From the NCBI GenBank assembly GCA_900546255.1, contig URCB01000007.1, positions 1-64,000 on the forward strand: a stretch of 64,000 bases of DNA. Reading direction: 5' to 3'. The translations under genes and the position numbers were made by a program. The notes below the pieces were generated by a model that had not been told where the DNA came from, did not search any database, and saw only the letters and a program-made list of their open reading frames with translations. The stretch is from an uncultured Eubacteriales bacterium (GTDB lineage Bacteria; Bacillota; Clostridia; Oscillospirales; Oscillospiraceae). Below, piece by piece: positions 55,842 through 64,000 of the stretch (position 1 is the stretch's first letter; each line of letters starts with the position of its first letter).

Positions 55842-56984
55842 ATGAATTTCGAACTGAACGAACAGCAACTTTCCATCCAGAAAATGGCCCGTGAATTCAC
55901 CGAGAAAAAGGTGGCACCCAAGGTGCTGGAACGGGACGAAACCAGAGTCTATGACGTAGAGCTGTACCAGGAACTCTCCCGGATGGGCTTCATCGGCCTT
56001 CCCTACGCCAAGGAGTACGGCGGCCAGGGGCTGGGTTACCTGGAGTACGCCATCGCCATTGAGGAGATCTCTAAGGTGGATCCCTCCCTGTCTGTGTCCT
56101 TCTCTGTGGCAACCTCTCTGTACGGCGGCAGCCTGTACTTCTCCGAGGCCACCGATGAGCAGCTCAAGCGCTTCATGCCCCCCGTCATCCGGGACGGTCA
56201 CCTGGGTTCCTTCGGCCTGACCGAGCCCACCGCTGGTTCCGACGTCAGCGGCATGCTCACCTTTGCCGAGCGCAAGGGGGATGAGTATATCATCAACGGC
56301 AGCAAGTGCTTCATCACCAACGGCCCGCTGTCCGACTACTTCTGCGTTTATGCTCTGACCGACCACGAACTGGGCCCCAAGAGCATGGCCACCTTCGTGG
56401 TGGAAAAGAACACTCCGGGTTTCTCCATCGGTGCCCGGCATAATACCATGGGCATCCGCAGTGCCATGGTCAGCGAGTTGCACTTCAACGACGTTCACGT
56501 TCCTGTCGCCAACATGGTGACGCCTCCCGGCAAGGGCTTCGCCGCCGCGATGAAGACCCTGGACGGCGGCCGCATCGGCATCGCCTCCCAGGCTCTGGGC
56601 ATCGCCGAGGGCGCCTTCGAAATCGCCCGGAAGTACCTGATGCAGCGGGAGCAGTTTAAGAAGCCCCTGTACAAGAACCAGCACCTGGCCTTCCGGATGG
56701 TGGACCTGGCCAACGAAATCGAGATGGCCAAGTACATGGTCTACAAGGCCGCCTGTGACAAGGATGACCACAAGCCCTTCTCCGCCTCTGCCGCCAAGGC
56801 CAAGCTCATCGCCGCAGAAACCGCCATGCACGTCACCACAGACGCCGTGCAGATGCTGGGCGGCAACGGCTTCATGAAGGAGTACCACGTGGAGCGCCTG
56901 ATGCGGGATGCCAAGATCACCCAGATCTACGAGGGCACCAGCGAGATCCAGAAGAACGTGCTGTCCAAGAAGCTGTTTGTGTGA
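55842..56984 (+). CDS. Acyl-CoA dehydrogenase (butyryl-CoA dehydrogenase type)
   Basis: A 380-residue FAD enzyme that oxidises acyl-CoA, or in butyrate producers reduces crotonyl-CoA. The family signatures are FGLTEPTAGSDVSGM, FITNGPLSDYF, QREQFKKPLYKNQHLAFRM, QMLGGNGFMKEYHVERLMRD, and the catalytic glutamate in QIYEGTSEIQKNVLS. AAAAGGAG precedes the ATG at 55842. No etfA/etfB or crotonase genes adjoin it, which sets it apart from a standard bcd operon. It ends with a strong terminator. Confidence 0.94.
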   Translation: MNFELNEQQLSIQKMAREFTEKKVAPKVLERDETRVYDVELYQELSRMGFIGLPYAKEYGGQGLGYLEYAIAIEEISKVDPSLSVSFSVATSLYGGSLYFSEATDEQLKRFMPPVIRDGHLGSFGLTEPTAGSDVSGMLTFAERKGDEYIINGSKCFITNGPLSDYFCVYALTDHELGPKSMATFVVEKNTPGFSIGARHNTMGIRSAMVSELHFNDVHVPVANMVTPPGKGFAAAMKTLDGGRIGIASQALGIAEGAFEIARKYLMQREQFKKPLYKNQHLAFRMVDLANEIEMAKYMVYKAACDKDDHKPFSASAAKAKLIAAETAMHVTTDAVQMLGGNGFMKEYHVERLMRDAKITQIYEGTSEIQKNVLSKKLFV

Positions 56985-57018
56985 TCCCACGGCTCTGCCC
57001 CAACTTACATTCGATTCT

Positions 57019-57049
57019 GCCGCCAGCCCAAAGGGCTGGCGGCTTTTTT
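57019..57049 (+). terminator. Terminator of the acyl-CoA dehydrogenase gene
   Basis: GCCGCCAGCCC pairs with GGGCTGGCGGC around AAA, followed by six T residues. Confidence 0.93.
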
Positions 57050-57085
57050 GTGGATGCGCAGCAGGTTTTATTTGAGAGAGGACAG

Positions 57086-57126
57086 GGAAGGGTCCCCACT
57101 CGTGCAGCGAGTGGGGGCCCTTCCCC
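57086..57126. terminator. Second hairpin between convergent genes
   Basis: GGAAGGGTCCCCACTCG pairs with CGAGTGGGGGCCCTTCC with one mismatch around a short loop. It likely ends the TIGR01440 transcript on the minus strand. Confidence 0.65.
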
Positions 57127-57170
57127 TTCCCGGATGGTTCTGAGAAAACCGATCCGTCATCCATGTTCGG

Positions 57171-57716
57171 TTATTTGAGATCCTCGTTGTAGATCGCCCG
57201 TTCTCCGCCGATGTATTTAGGACGGACCCGGGCAGCCAGTACCATGGCCTGACCCACTCGGTTCTGCTCCAAACGGACGGGCACTGCCACCTTTTTCAAA
57301 TGCATGCCGATCAGTGTGCCGCCAATGTCCAGGCCAGCATCCGCCCGGATCTCCTCCAGGGCCACGGGATGCTGGAAACCGTGGTAAGCCGCTGTGGCGA
57401 AGGAGCCCCCTGCCTTGGGCTGGGGCACCACGTTACAAAGTTCCGCCTGGCCGGCTGCCTCGGCCTCTACAATGATGGCACGGTTCAGGTGCTCACAGCA
57501 CTGGGCGGCCAGGTAAATGCCCTTGGGGGCCAGGACCTGCTGGATCCCCTCATAGATGGCCTGGCCAATGGCCGGGCTGGAATCGCTGCCCACTGTATGG
57601 CCGGTGACCTCACTGGTGGAGCAACCCACCACCAGGATCTGCCCCTTTTGGAGCTTTGCCACCTGGCAGATCTCCTGGGCTGCGGCGGCGGCTTCCTTTC
57701 GGATTTCCTCATACAT
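57171..57716 (-). CDS. TIGR01440 / UPF0340 family protein
   Basis: A 181-residue protein of the UPF0340 family with LVVGCSTSEVTGHTVGSDSS, LAAQCCEHLNRAIIVEAEAA and DIGGTLIGMHLKKVAVPVRL. The conserved Cys and His suggest a catalytic or metal role, but no function is assigned. The start at 57716 (MYEEIRKEAAAAA) fits the family. A longer frame to 57803 reads through the likely leader. Confidence 0.92.
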   Translation of the reverse strand: MYEEIRKEAAAAAQEICQVAKLQKGQILVVGCSTSEVTGHTVGSDSSPAIGQAIYEGIQQVLAPKGIYLAAQCCEHLNRAIIVEAEAAGQAELCNVVPQPKAGGSFATAAYHGFQHPVALEEIRADAGLDIGGTLIGMHLKKVAVPVRLEQNRVGQAMVLAARVRPKYIGGERAIYNEDLK

Positions 57717-57830
57717 ATCCAACACCTCGATGTTTGGTTTCTTCCGCAAAGGCACCCATTCCAGGTACCAAACTGTATTATACCGGAAATTGACCTTTTT
57801 CACAGGGCCAAAAAAGAATTTTTTGGCAGG

Positions 57831-58328
57831 TCAGTTTCCTCCGCCCCCTGTGGGGGCGGAAGGGGGGCCCTGCCGGCGCAGGAGCCGCCGGCGTCGGACC
57901 TCCGCCCAGAAGAAGAGGCGGACAATCTCCGAGGCAATGAGGATGCCCACCACGATGCCCAGCGCCATGAGGCCGGTCTCCTTCCCCCGCTGGATCACGG
58001 TGGCCATGTCCCCGTTGATGAGGGCGTTCATGGTGTAGTACAGGGACCCGCCGGGCAACAGGGGGATGATGCCTGGGATGAGGAAGATATTCGTGGGGGC
58101 TTTCCGCACTCGGGCCATGATTTCCGACCAAAGGCAGATGCCGAAGGACGCCGCCAGGGCGCTGAGGAACACGCCATTCCCCTGGGCAAACACCAACAGA
58201 TAGAGCAGCCAGGACAGCCCGCCCCCTACCGTGGCCAGAACCAGATGCCGGGGGGCCACATGGAAGAACAGGGCAAAGGCAAAGGTGCCCAGCACGCCAC
58301 AGACGATTTGCAGGATAGCTTGGTTCAT
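57831..58328 (-). CDS. Threonine/serine exporter, second subunit (DUF3815/ThrE_2)
   Basis: A 165-residue membrane protein with four to five helices and the family sequence LIPGIIPLLPGGSLYYTMNA. It is the C-terminal half of a ThrE-type exporter made as a separate chain. It overlaps the first-subunit gene by ATGA (58325-58328). A basic and then Pro/Gly-rich tail follows the last helix. Confidence 0.92.
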   Translation of the reverse strand: MNQAILQIVCGVLGTFAFALFFHVAPRHLVLATVGGGLSWLLYLLVFAQGNGVFLSALAASFGICLWSEIMARVRKAPTNIFLIPGIIPLLPGGSLYYTMNALINGDMATVIQRGKETGLMALGIVVGILIASEIVRLFFWAEVRRRRLLRRQGPPSAPTGGGGN

Positions 58329-59089
58329 AGAATCTGCCCCCCGATCACAAGCGACACCGCGTAACCCACGGCAATGGCCCCGGCGATGAGCAGCGCTTCA
58401 ATGAGCCGGTAAACCCCCGTGAGGATGTCCGCGTAAAAAAACTCCCGCACCCCGTTGACAATCACCAGCCCCGGGATGAAGAGCATGATGTCCCCAATCA
58501 TAATCCGGTCCAAATTGGTGCCAAACCCGATGGCAACACACAGCTGGGCCAGGATCCCGGAGAGGAAGCAAGCCACCGTGGTGTAGATCACCTTGTTCTG
58601 CCGGTGGAGCCGGCGGACCTGCTCCATGAGGTAGATCACACCGCCGATGACCCCCGAGGCCACCCCATCCAGCAGTGAGCCGCCAAAAAAGACCCCAAAG
58701 GCCCCGGCCCCCAGCATATACCCCAGAAACTCCCGCCAGGACCAGCGCACGGCGGGGCGCTGCAGCACCAAGGGGAGCTGGTCCAGGGCGGGGGTGGCCT
58801 CACAGATGCGGCGGGCCGCGGCGTTTAAAATTTCCAGCCGCTCCAAATCGGTCCCCGTTTTCTCGGGGAGAATCATGCAGGTGCTGGTGTAGTGATCCCC
58901 CTCTGGGGTTTTCACCGTCACCGCCGCCTGGGTGGCAATAACGTGGGCATCCTGCACCTCCAGGCCGTAGGCCCGCAGGATGCGGGCCATGGTGTTCTCT
59001 GCCCGCCAGGCCTCGGCGCCGCATTCCAGCATTTGCCGCCCGATGTTCAAGGTGTATTCCACCAGGGCTTCCCATTCTTTCCTGGTCAT
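58325..59089 (-). CDS. Threonine/serine exporter, first subunit (DUF1212/ThrE)
   Basis: A 254-residue protein with a soluble N-terminal domain of about 115 residues (LNIGRQMLECGAEAWRAENT, with the conserved Gly-Ala-E) and five membrane helices including MIGDIMLFIPGLVIVNGVRE. With the next gene it forms the two-chain exporter that relieves threonine/serine excess. AAAGGGGGACC precedes the start. Confidence 0.93.
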   Translation of the reverse strand: MTRKEWEALVEYTLNIGRQMLECGAEAWRAENTMARILRAYGLEVQDAHVIATQAAVTVKTPEGDHYTSTCMILPEKTGTDLERLEILNAAARRICEATPALDQLPLVLQRPAVRWSWREFLGYMLGAGAFGVFFGGSLLDGVASGVIGGVIYLMEQVRRLHRQNKVIYTTVACFLSGILAQLCVAIGFGTNLDRIMIGDIMLFIPGLVIVNGVREFFYADILTGVYRLIEALLIAGAIAVGYAVSLVIGGQIL

Positions 59090-59236
59090 AAGGGTCCCCC
59101 TTTCTTCCGTGCCCAGGGTTTCTTGTTGGAATCAAGGGTAGCGCAATCGGCGGCAAATTACAAGGGACGAAGCCCACAGAATGGCCCCCTCCCTCAGGCT
59201 GGATTTTCATAGAAATCCCCAGCGACAAATCTCATG

Positions 59237-59265
59237 TTGACAGGGATTGGCAGGCAGGCTACAAT
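59237..59265 (+). promoter_or_regulatory. Promoter of the DUF975 gene
   Basis: TTGACA (59237-59242) and TACAAT (59260-59265) are 17 bases apart, 59 bases before the start. Confidence 0.9.
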
Positions 59266-59323
59266 GAAACTACTCCCAGCGATGGATAGGTTCCACCCCC
59301 GTTTTCTGGAAAGGAGACCTTCT

Positions 59324-60109
59324 ATGCGCACCGACTGGAACCGTGCCCGCTTTAAGGAGACGGGTAAAGCCACTTTTCTGGCCAACTACTGGCCCTTTGT
59401 AGGCGTTTTGGCCTTGCTTTTGCTGCTATCTGGGAACGCTGTGGTGTATCAGCTCAACCAGATCACCAATGACCTCATCGAACTTTTCTGGGTCGCCGGC
59501 ATCATGGAGCCGGTCCCCTTCCTCCAGAGGGTGGAAGTGTACACGGACTGGGTCCCGTCCCTCTCTCTGGGGGCCGGCTTTATCATCGCCCTGCTGGTGG
59601 CCTACCCCTATGAAGTCGGCGTGTGCCGCTTCCTGTTAGAGAACAGCGCAGGGAGGGCCGCCCCCTTCTCCCGGGTTGGCTTTGGGTTTCGGGCCAATTA
59701 TGGCAACGTGGTCCTCACCCAGTTTCTGCGTGCGCTGTTTACCGCGTTGTGGACCCTTCTGCTCATCATCCCAGGGATCATCCGGGGCATTGGGTACTTC
59801 GCTGTGCCCTACATTCTGGCGGAGAACCCCAACCTCCCCTGGAGACGAGCCCTCCAGTTGAGTCTCAGCATGACCGATGGGTACAAATGGCGGATCTTTG
59901 TCTTCCAGCTGAGCTACCTGGGCTGGTACCTTCTGGATATCTTTACCTTGGGCATCCTCGGCATCTTCTACGTGAGCCCCTACTACTATGCCGCCCAGAC
60001 GGAGGTCTACCGCCACCTGCGGGAGTGCGCACTGGCAGAAGGCATCGCCACCCCGGAAGATCTCCCCGGCCTTCCGCCCCCCATTCCCCCAGAAAGGAGC
60101 TTACCATGA
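59324..60109 (+). CDS. DUF975 membrane protein
   Basis: A 261-residue polytopic protein of the DUF975 family: a short N-terminal amphipathic start (RTDWNRARFKETGKATFLAN), then about five helices, with LLIIPGIIRGIGYFAVPYIL and LSLSMTDGYKWRIFVFQLSY as family segments. DUF975 proteins are common in Firmicutes and lack an assigned role. AAAGGAG precedes the ATG at 59324. Its stop overlaps the next start by ATGA. Confidence 0.9.
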   Translation: MRTDWNRARFKETGKATFLANYWPFVGVLALLLLLSGNAVVYQLNQITNDLIELFWVAGIMEPVPFLQRVEVYTDWVPSLSLGAGFIIALLVAYPYEVGVCRFLLENSAGRAAPFSRVGFGFRANYGNVVLTQFLRALFTALWTLLLIIPGIIRGIGYFAVPYILAENPNLPWRRALQLSLSMTDGYKWRIFVFQLSYLGWYLLDIFTLGILGIFYVSPYYYAAQTEVYRHLRECALAEGIATPEDLPGLPPPIPPERSLP

Positions 60110-61047
60110 GACGCATTCTCCCTCTTCTGCTCTGTCTCTTCCTCCTGTGTTCCCTGGCAGCCTGCGGGGAGGAACCGGCATCGGACGCCGTCCCCATGCC
60201 CACCGACGGTGGGGACGAGGCCCAGATCCAGCTGGACCCCAACGACCCCCTGTCCAATTACCTGGACCTGAGCCAGCTGCCGGCGGAGACCGTCTCGGCC
60301 GCCACCCAGACGTTGGACCTCACCAGTGAGAGCAACGGCTGCCAGGCCGTCCTCCAAAAGGCGGTGGGGGACGCCATGACCCTCTACCTCAGCGTAGTGG
60401 TCACCTACCCGGAGGGGGTGGATCTGTCCGCCTCCCTTCCCCTGGCGCAGACCAGCGGCAGCGGTTCCTATGGCACCACCAGCGTGGTTGTAACAGAGGG
60501 AACCGTCACCGACCCCGGGCAGATGCCGGCGGAATCTGATCTGGAGGGGCTGTCTGGCGTGGGCCTCCAAAGCAGCCAAATGGGGGACCATACCCTCCAG
60601 TACCTCATCACCCTTCACTTCCAGGACGCCGTGCTCACCCCCGGCCGGGATGTGACGCTGCTCTTTGCCGACCAGCTGGGGGACAACACCCACCTCTTCC
60701 ACTGGACCGTGGAGAACCAAGCCCCGGTGCAGCAGGCCGAGTTGGCCGCGGAAGACGGCACCGTGGTGGGCACAGGGGTGTTCTCCCCCTTCGCCGCCTG
60801 CTTGACTTTCCCAGACGGCAGCCTGCTTACCACAGAGGCCGACCGGTTGCTGGAAGAGTTGGCCTTCCTAGACCAGGCAGAGGCCCCCCTCCCCGCCTTC
60901 CAGGGGACCGCCATCACCGGCGGCGGCACCAGTGCGCCTGTGATTTTGGAGGCCCAGGCCTTCGTCCCCACGATGCCAGAGGAGATTCACGCAGTGCAAA
61001 TCGGCACACAGACCTTCCAGGTCCACTGGACCGGCAACCCATCCTGA
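60106..61047 (+). CDS. Lipoprotein of unknown function
   Basis: A 313-residue secreted lipoprotein. The signal peptide ends in CSLAAC (cysteine about residue 20), followed by a Pro/Asp-rich linker. The main domain has beta-rich segments (AMTLYLSVVVTYPEGVDL, QYLITLHFQDAVLTPGRDVT). A similar design occurs in extracytoplasmic DUF4179-like or anti-sigma ectodomains, but no family is certain. Coupled by ATGA to DUF975, suggesting a joint membrane function. Confidence 0.8.
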   Translation: MRRILPLLLCLFLLCSLAACGEEPASDAVPMPTDGGDEAQIQLDPNDPLSNYLDLSQLPAETVSAATQTLDLTSESNGCQAVLQKAVGDAMTLYLSVVVTYPEGVDLSASLPLAQTSGSGSYGTTSVVVTEGTVTDPGQMPAESDLEGLSGVGLQSSQMGDHTLQYLITLHFQDAVLTPGRDVTLLFADQLGDNTHLFHWTVENQAPVQQAELAAEDGTVVGTGVFSPFAACLTFPDGSLLTTEADRLLEELAFLDQAEAPLPAFQGTAITGGGTSAPVILEAQAFVPTMPEEIHAVQIGTQTFQVHWTGNPS

Positions 61048-61055
61048 CCCTATGC

Positions 61056-61087
61056 AAACCGGAGGGCATCCCCCTCCGGTTCTTTTT
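61056..61087 (+). terminator. Terminator after the lipoprotein gene
   Basis: AACCGGAGGG pairs with CCCTCCGGTT, followed by CTTTTT. Confidence 0.88.
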
Positions 61088-61154
61088 ATCCTTCGTTGCC
61101 GTTTCGATGCACTTTTGTGGTATCCTGCGGCTGCTTTGACAAGGAGGAATCTTG

Positions 61155-61814
61155 ATGCCAAACATTCTCATCGCCGAGGACGAGCGCCCCATTGCCGACC
61201 TCATCCGCATGACCCTGAAAGGGGCCGGCTATCGCTGTGACTGGGCCCCAGACGGGGACCGGGCCGCCGACCTGGCCGGGGCTGGGATCTACGACCTGGC
61301 CTTGGTGGACGTCATGCTCCCCGGGAGCGACGGGTTTGCCCTGCTGGAATACTGCCAAACCTTGGACCTGCCGGTGATCTTCGTCACCGCCCGGGGCGCG
61401 GTGGCCGACCGGGTCCGGGGCCTTCACGCCGGGGCGGAGGACTACATCGTCAAACCCTTCGACGCCGCCGAACTCCTGGCCCGGGTGGAGACGGTGCTGC
61501 GGCGGTTTCACAAGACGGAAGCCCTCATCACCCTGGCGGGGGTCACCGTGGACCCCCGGGCCCGGCAGGTGTGGAAGGATGGGGAGGAGATCGCCCTCAC
61601 CCCCAAGGAGTACGACCTGCTCCTCCTCTTCCTCCGCAACCCCAACGCCGCCCTGTACCGGGACACCATCTATGAAAAGGTGTGGGGCGGGGAGCTGGCC
61701 TACGGCAGCAAAACGGTGGACCTCCACGTCCAGCGCCTCCGGAAAAAGGTGGGCTGGGAGGAAACCCTGCGGGCCGTTCACAAGGTGGGCTACCGGCTGG
61801 AGGCAGAACCATGA
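61155..61814 (+). CDS. OmpR-family response regulator
   Basis: A 219-residue regulator. The receiver has the acidic pair IAEDE, phospho-acceptor Asp52 in LALVDVMLPGSDG, and the lysine motif YIVKPFDAAELLARV. The winged helix (about 130-219) has LTPKEYDLLLLFLRNPNAAL and TVDLHVQRLRKKVGWEETLR, with GYRLE at the end. AAGGAGG precedes the ATG at 61155; a TTG one codon earlier is possible but less likely. It overlaps the kinase gene by ATGA. Confidence 0.95.
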   Translation: MPNILIAEDERPIADLIRMTLKGAGYRCDWAPDGDRAADLAGAGIYDLALVDVMLPGSDGFALLEYCQTLDLPVIFVTARGAVADRVRGLHAGAEDYIVKPFDAAELLARVETVLRRFHKTEALITLAGVTVDPRARQVWKDGEEIALTPKEYDLLLLFLRNPNAALYRDTIYEKVWGGELAYGSKTVDLHVQRLRKKVGWEETLRAVHKVGYRLEAEP

Positions 61815-63211
61815 GCTTCCGTTGGAAAACCGCCCTGTGCATGGTCTGCCTGGTCTCCCTGCTGTTTGGGGTGGGCAGCTGCGCGCTGATCTCCCTGTCC
61901 TTCCAAACCGCCTTGGCCCGGGAGGAGGCAGCCGCCCGGGCCTCCTATGACCTGCTCTTCCGCACCTTGCAGATGGTGGAATCGGTGGAGGTCTGGTCCG
62001 GCCCGCAGGACGCAGCTCAGGCCATCGCCCAGCTCTCCGCCCAGGGGAACCAATCCTGGGCCGCCCTCTCCCTGGAGTCCGACCAGAAGACCTTCCTCAC
62101 CCAGGGCACCATCCCTGAGGGGTTTTGGGATCTCAGCGGTCTGGTGGACCCGTCCCACTATGCCCAGTCCGCCTTTTCCTACCAGGGGCGGCACTATCTG
62201 CAACTCTCCGGGCAGCTGGAGGTCCAGGGGGAGCCTCTGCTCCTCAACGTGGCCTACGACATCTCCTCCGTCTACCAGACCCGGCAGCAACAGCAGCAGG
62301 CCCATGGGAGGATTTTTCTCCTTCTGTTTGCCGTCTGTGCAGGGCTCTCCTATGCCATTGCCCGGATCCTCACCCGGCCGTTGGACAAGCTCGCCCACAC
62401 GGCCCAGCAGCTGGCCGCCGGGGACCTGTCCTGCCGGACGGGCATCACCTCGGCCGATGAGATCGGCGCCCTGGCCCGGGAGTTTGACGCCATGGCCGCC
62501 CGGCAGGAGGAGCACGTCGCCGCCCTGCAGGCCACCATGGAGGGGCAGGACCGGTTCATCGGCAGCTTTACCCACGAGCTGAAGACCCCCATGACCTCCA
62601 TCCTGGGCTATGCCGACCTCCTCCGCCGGGGAACCCTCTCTCCCGAGGAGCAGGCCAGCGCCGCCGACTACATTTTCTCCGAAGGAAAGCGCCTGGAGCG
62701 GCTGTCCCTGAAACTCCTGGACCTCTACCTGGCCCAGCACCAGCAGCCTGCCCTGGTCCCCACCGCCCCGGGGGAGATCCTCCAAGACCTGGCCGACCAC
62801 TTGGCGCCAGGGCTGGCCCGGGAGGGCATTGCGCTCTCCGCGGAGAGTGAGCCCGGGGCGTGCCTGCTGGAGCCGGACCTGTTCCGCTCCCTGCTGTTAA
62901 ACCTGGTGGACAACAGCCGGAAAGCCCTGGAGAAGGGGGGCCGGATCGCCCTGACCTGTACCATGACGGGAACCGGCTGCCGCCTCACCGTGGAGGACAA
63001 CGGCCGGGGGATGCCCCCGGAGGTGCTGGCCCACCTCACCGAGGCCTTTTACCGGGTAGACAAGTCCCGGGCGCGGGCCCAGGGGGGCGCCGGGCTGGGG
63101 CTGGCCCTGTGTGAGCGGATCGCCGTGCTCCACAGCGGCGCCATTCACTTTGCCAGCACCCCCGGCCAGGGTACCACCGTCACCGTTTCCCTGGAAGGAG
63201 GCCGCCCATGA
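61811..63211 (+). CDS. HAMP-domain sensor histidine kinase
   Basis: A 466-residue kinase: membrane helix at about 8-29, an extracytoplasmic sensor of about 130 residues, a second helix near 165-185, and HAMP (RPLDKLAHTAQQLAAGDLSC). The H box GSFTHELKTPMTSILGYADL has His255, followed by an HATPase with N box LLLNLVDNSRKAL and G boxes DNGRGMPP and GGAGLGLALCERI. It overlaps the next gene by ATGA (63208-63211). The signal is unknown. Confidence 0.95.
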   Translation: MSFRWKTALCMVCLVSLLFGVGSCALISLSFQTALAREEAAARASYDLLFRTLQMVESVEVWSGPQDAAQAIAQLSAQGNQSWAALSLESDQKTFLTQGTIPEGFWDLSGLVDPSHYAQSAFSYQGRHYLQLSGQLEVQGEPLLLNVAYDISSVYQTRQQQQQAHGRIFLLLFAVCAGLSYAIARILTRPLDKLAHTAQQLAAGDLSCRTGITSADEIGALAREFDAMAARQEEHVAALQATMEGQDRFIGSFTHELKTPMTSILGYADLLRRGTLSPEEQASAADYIFSEGKRLERLSLKLLDLYLAQHQQPALVPTAPGEILQDLADHLAPGLAREGIALSAESEPGACLLEPDLFRSLLLNLVDNSRKALEKGGRIALTCTMTGTGCRLTVEDNGRGMPPEVLAHLTEAFYRVDKSRARAQGGAGLGLALCERIAVLHSGAIHFASTPGQGTTVTVSLEGGRP

Positions 63212-64000
63212 AACCCGTCCGTTCCCTTGCGCTGCTCCTGCTGGCCTGCACCTTGGTGGGCATGGGGTTCTTCCTGCCGTGGCTGGGGGCCGCTTGGCAG
63301 GACGCCGCCATGGAGCAAACCACAACCCAATACGAGGTTACCCCTCTGCTGGACAACGACCTGTCCAGCCACTTGAAACTGGTGGCCAATGGATACACCG
63401 TGTTCGCACTGTCGGAGGCCTCCCCCCGGCTGTCCCCTGCCCAGACGGAGACCGCCGCTGTGGCCGCCCTCTACGATATGGATAACCTGGGGCTGACCTT
63501 TCTGGGGCAGGACCATCTGTTCTCCCCGGACACCTGGCAGTTCTCCTCGGCCAGCCCCTTTGTGGCCATGGGCAGCGGCAGCCCGGACTATGAGATTGCC
63601 ACCAATGCCGCGGTCAAAGTCTCCCCAGAGACCGCCCTTCCCCTCAAAGACGTCCAGGAGAGCGATGCCTCCCCCGCCGACACCACGGTGGCTGTGTTCT
63701 GGACCTGCACTTTCTCCAACGCAGAGAACGACGGCGCAGAACTGACCCTTCTCCTGGATGACGACACCGGGAAAATGCTCTCCTTCATCTACTCTGTCTA
63801 CTCTGCCCCCACCCCCTCCCCTGCCACGGAGGAGACCGCCGTGGCCATCGCCTTCTCCATGGAGGATGCCCAGCGGATGTGCGACTTTTGCCAGGCGTAC
63901 TACGGCACCGGCGCCGGGGGCTTTGAGGAACCTCTCGCGCTGGCCCCTGCGGGGTATCTGCTCCCCTTCGTCAATGCCCAGGGGGAACGGATCACCCTCT
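63208..64000 (+). CDS. Membrane-anchored extracytoplasmic protein (cut by window end)
   Basis: An open frame of at least 264 codons with no stop before the window edge. One N-terminal membrane helix (SLALLLLACTLVGMGFFLPW) is followed by an extracytoplasmic region containing YTVFALSEASPRLSPAQTET and MLSFIYSVYSAPTPSPATEE. There is no lipobox at a usable position. The ribosome site GGAAGGAGG and the ATGA overlap with the kinase show that it belongs to the two-component operon. It may be a signal-input partner of the kinase. Confidence 0.8.
   Translation, partial: MKPVRSLALLLLACTLVGMGFFLPWLGAAWQDAAMEQTTTQYEVTPLLDNDLSSHLKLVANGYTVFALSEASPRLSPAQTETAAVAALYDMDNLGLTFLGQDHLFSPDTWQFSSASPFVAMGSGSPDYEIATNAAVKVSPETALPLKDVQESDASPADTTVAVFWTCTFSNAENDGAELTLLLDDDTGKMLSFIYSVYSAPTPSPATEETAVAIAFSMEDAQRMCDFCQAYYGTGAGGFEEPLALAPAGYLLPFVNAQGERITL

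Overview
The window is a 64 kb stretch of GC-rich (roughly 60% or more by eye) chromosomal DNA from a Gram-positive anaerobe. It most resembles a gut Oscillospiraceae (Flavonifractor / Lawsonibacter / Intestinimonas type) of the Clostridia. Supporting signs are strong AAGGAGG ribosome sites, a lysine riboswitch, a CIRCE heat-shock operator, SigI/RsgI and Spo0A-type regulators, a butyryl-CoA-type dehydrogenase, S-layer homology domains, many small lipoproteins, and Firmicute families such as DUF951, DUF975, DUF1212/DUF3815 and TIGR01440. I see no phage, insertion sequence or CRISPR array. The species assignment is inference.

Layout. 1-2.2 kb: dapA-dapB under a lysine riboswitch. 2.2-6.3 kb: a duplicated small membrane protein plus XRE regulator, a zinc-type macrodomain, and a flavodoxin lipoprotein / FMN reductase / DUF4405 membrane redox trio. 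6.4-7.7 kb: a 5'-truncated S-layer-type protein abutting tRNA-Leu(GAG). 7.8-16.9 kb: housekeeping genes (nucleotidyltransferase, MBL hydrolase, radical SAM, DUF951, S1 protein, rarA, glyA, nth) and an ECF sigma/anti-sigma pair. 16.9-24.5 kb: coaX, a trio of unknown small proteins, wecB and tagO-type envelope glycan genes, trpS and gltX. 24.6-36.8 kb: hsp20 with CIRCE, a WYL regulator, small adaptive genes, a LytTR/GHKL two-component system with an ABC exporter, a small sulfur-related operon and a TipAS-type MerR regulator.

37-39 kb holds two aldo/keto reductases. 39.4-45.1 kb is the most interesting block: sigI-rsgI, then a lipoprotein carrying an RsgI-like ectodomain and a repetitive disordered tail, then a VTC-type polyphosphate polymerase domain, DUF4956 and a CotH kinase. 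The same promoter-like element (a C-run, 19 bases, CGTA) stands before sigI and twice before the lipoprotein operon, suggesting one SigI regulon that couples envelope sensing to an output module. 45.3-55.3 kb: RNA methyltransferase, Crp/Fnr, peptide deformylase, LysR, a fused hydrolase, further redox genes, a receiver-less Spo0A-type protein, a ZIP transporter, a tiny FTR-like iron-sulfur protein and a tandem OB-fold SSB. 55.8-64 kb: acyl-CoA dehydrogenase, TIGR01440, a split threonine/serine exporter, DUF975, a lipoprotein, and an OmpR/HK pair with a membrane protein cut by the window edge.

Recurring themes are extracytoplasmic redox chemistry (two flavodoxin lipoproteins, two cytoplasmic FMN proteins, three aldo/keto reductases), dense translational coupling (many ATGA overlaps), and two genes that look like in-frame fusions created by loss of a stop codon, each still carrying the ribosome site of its second half.
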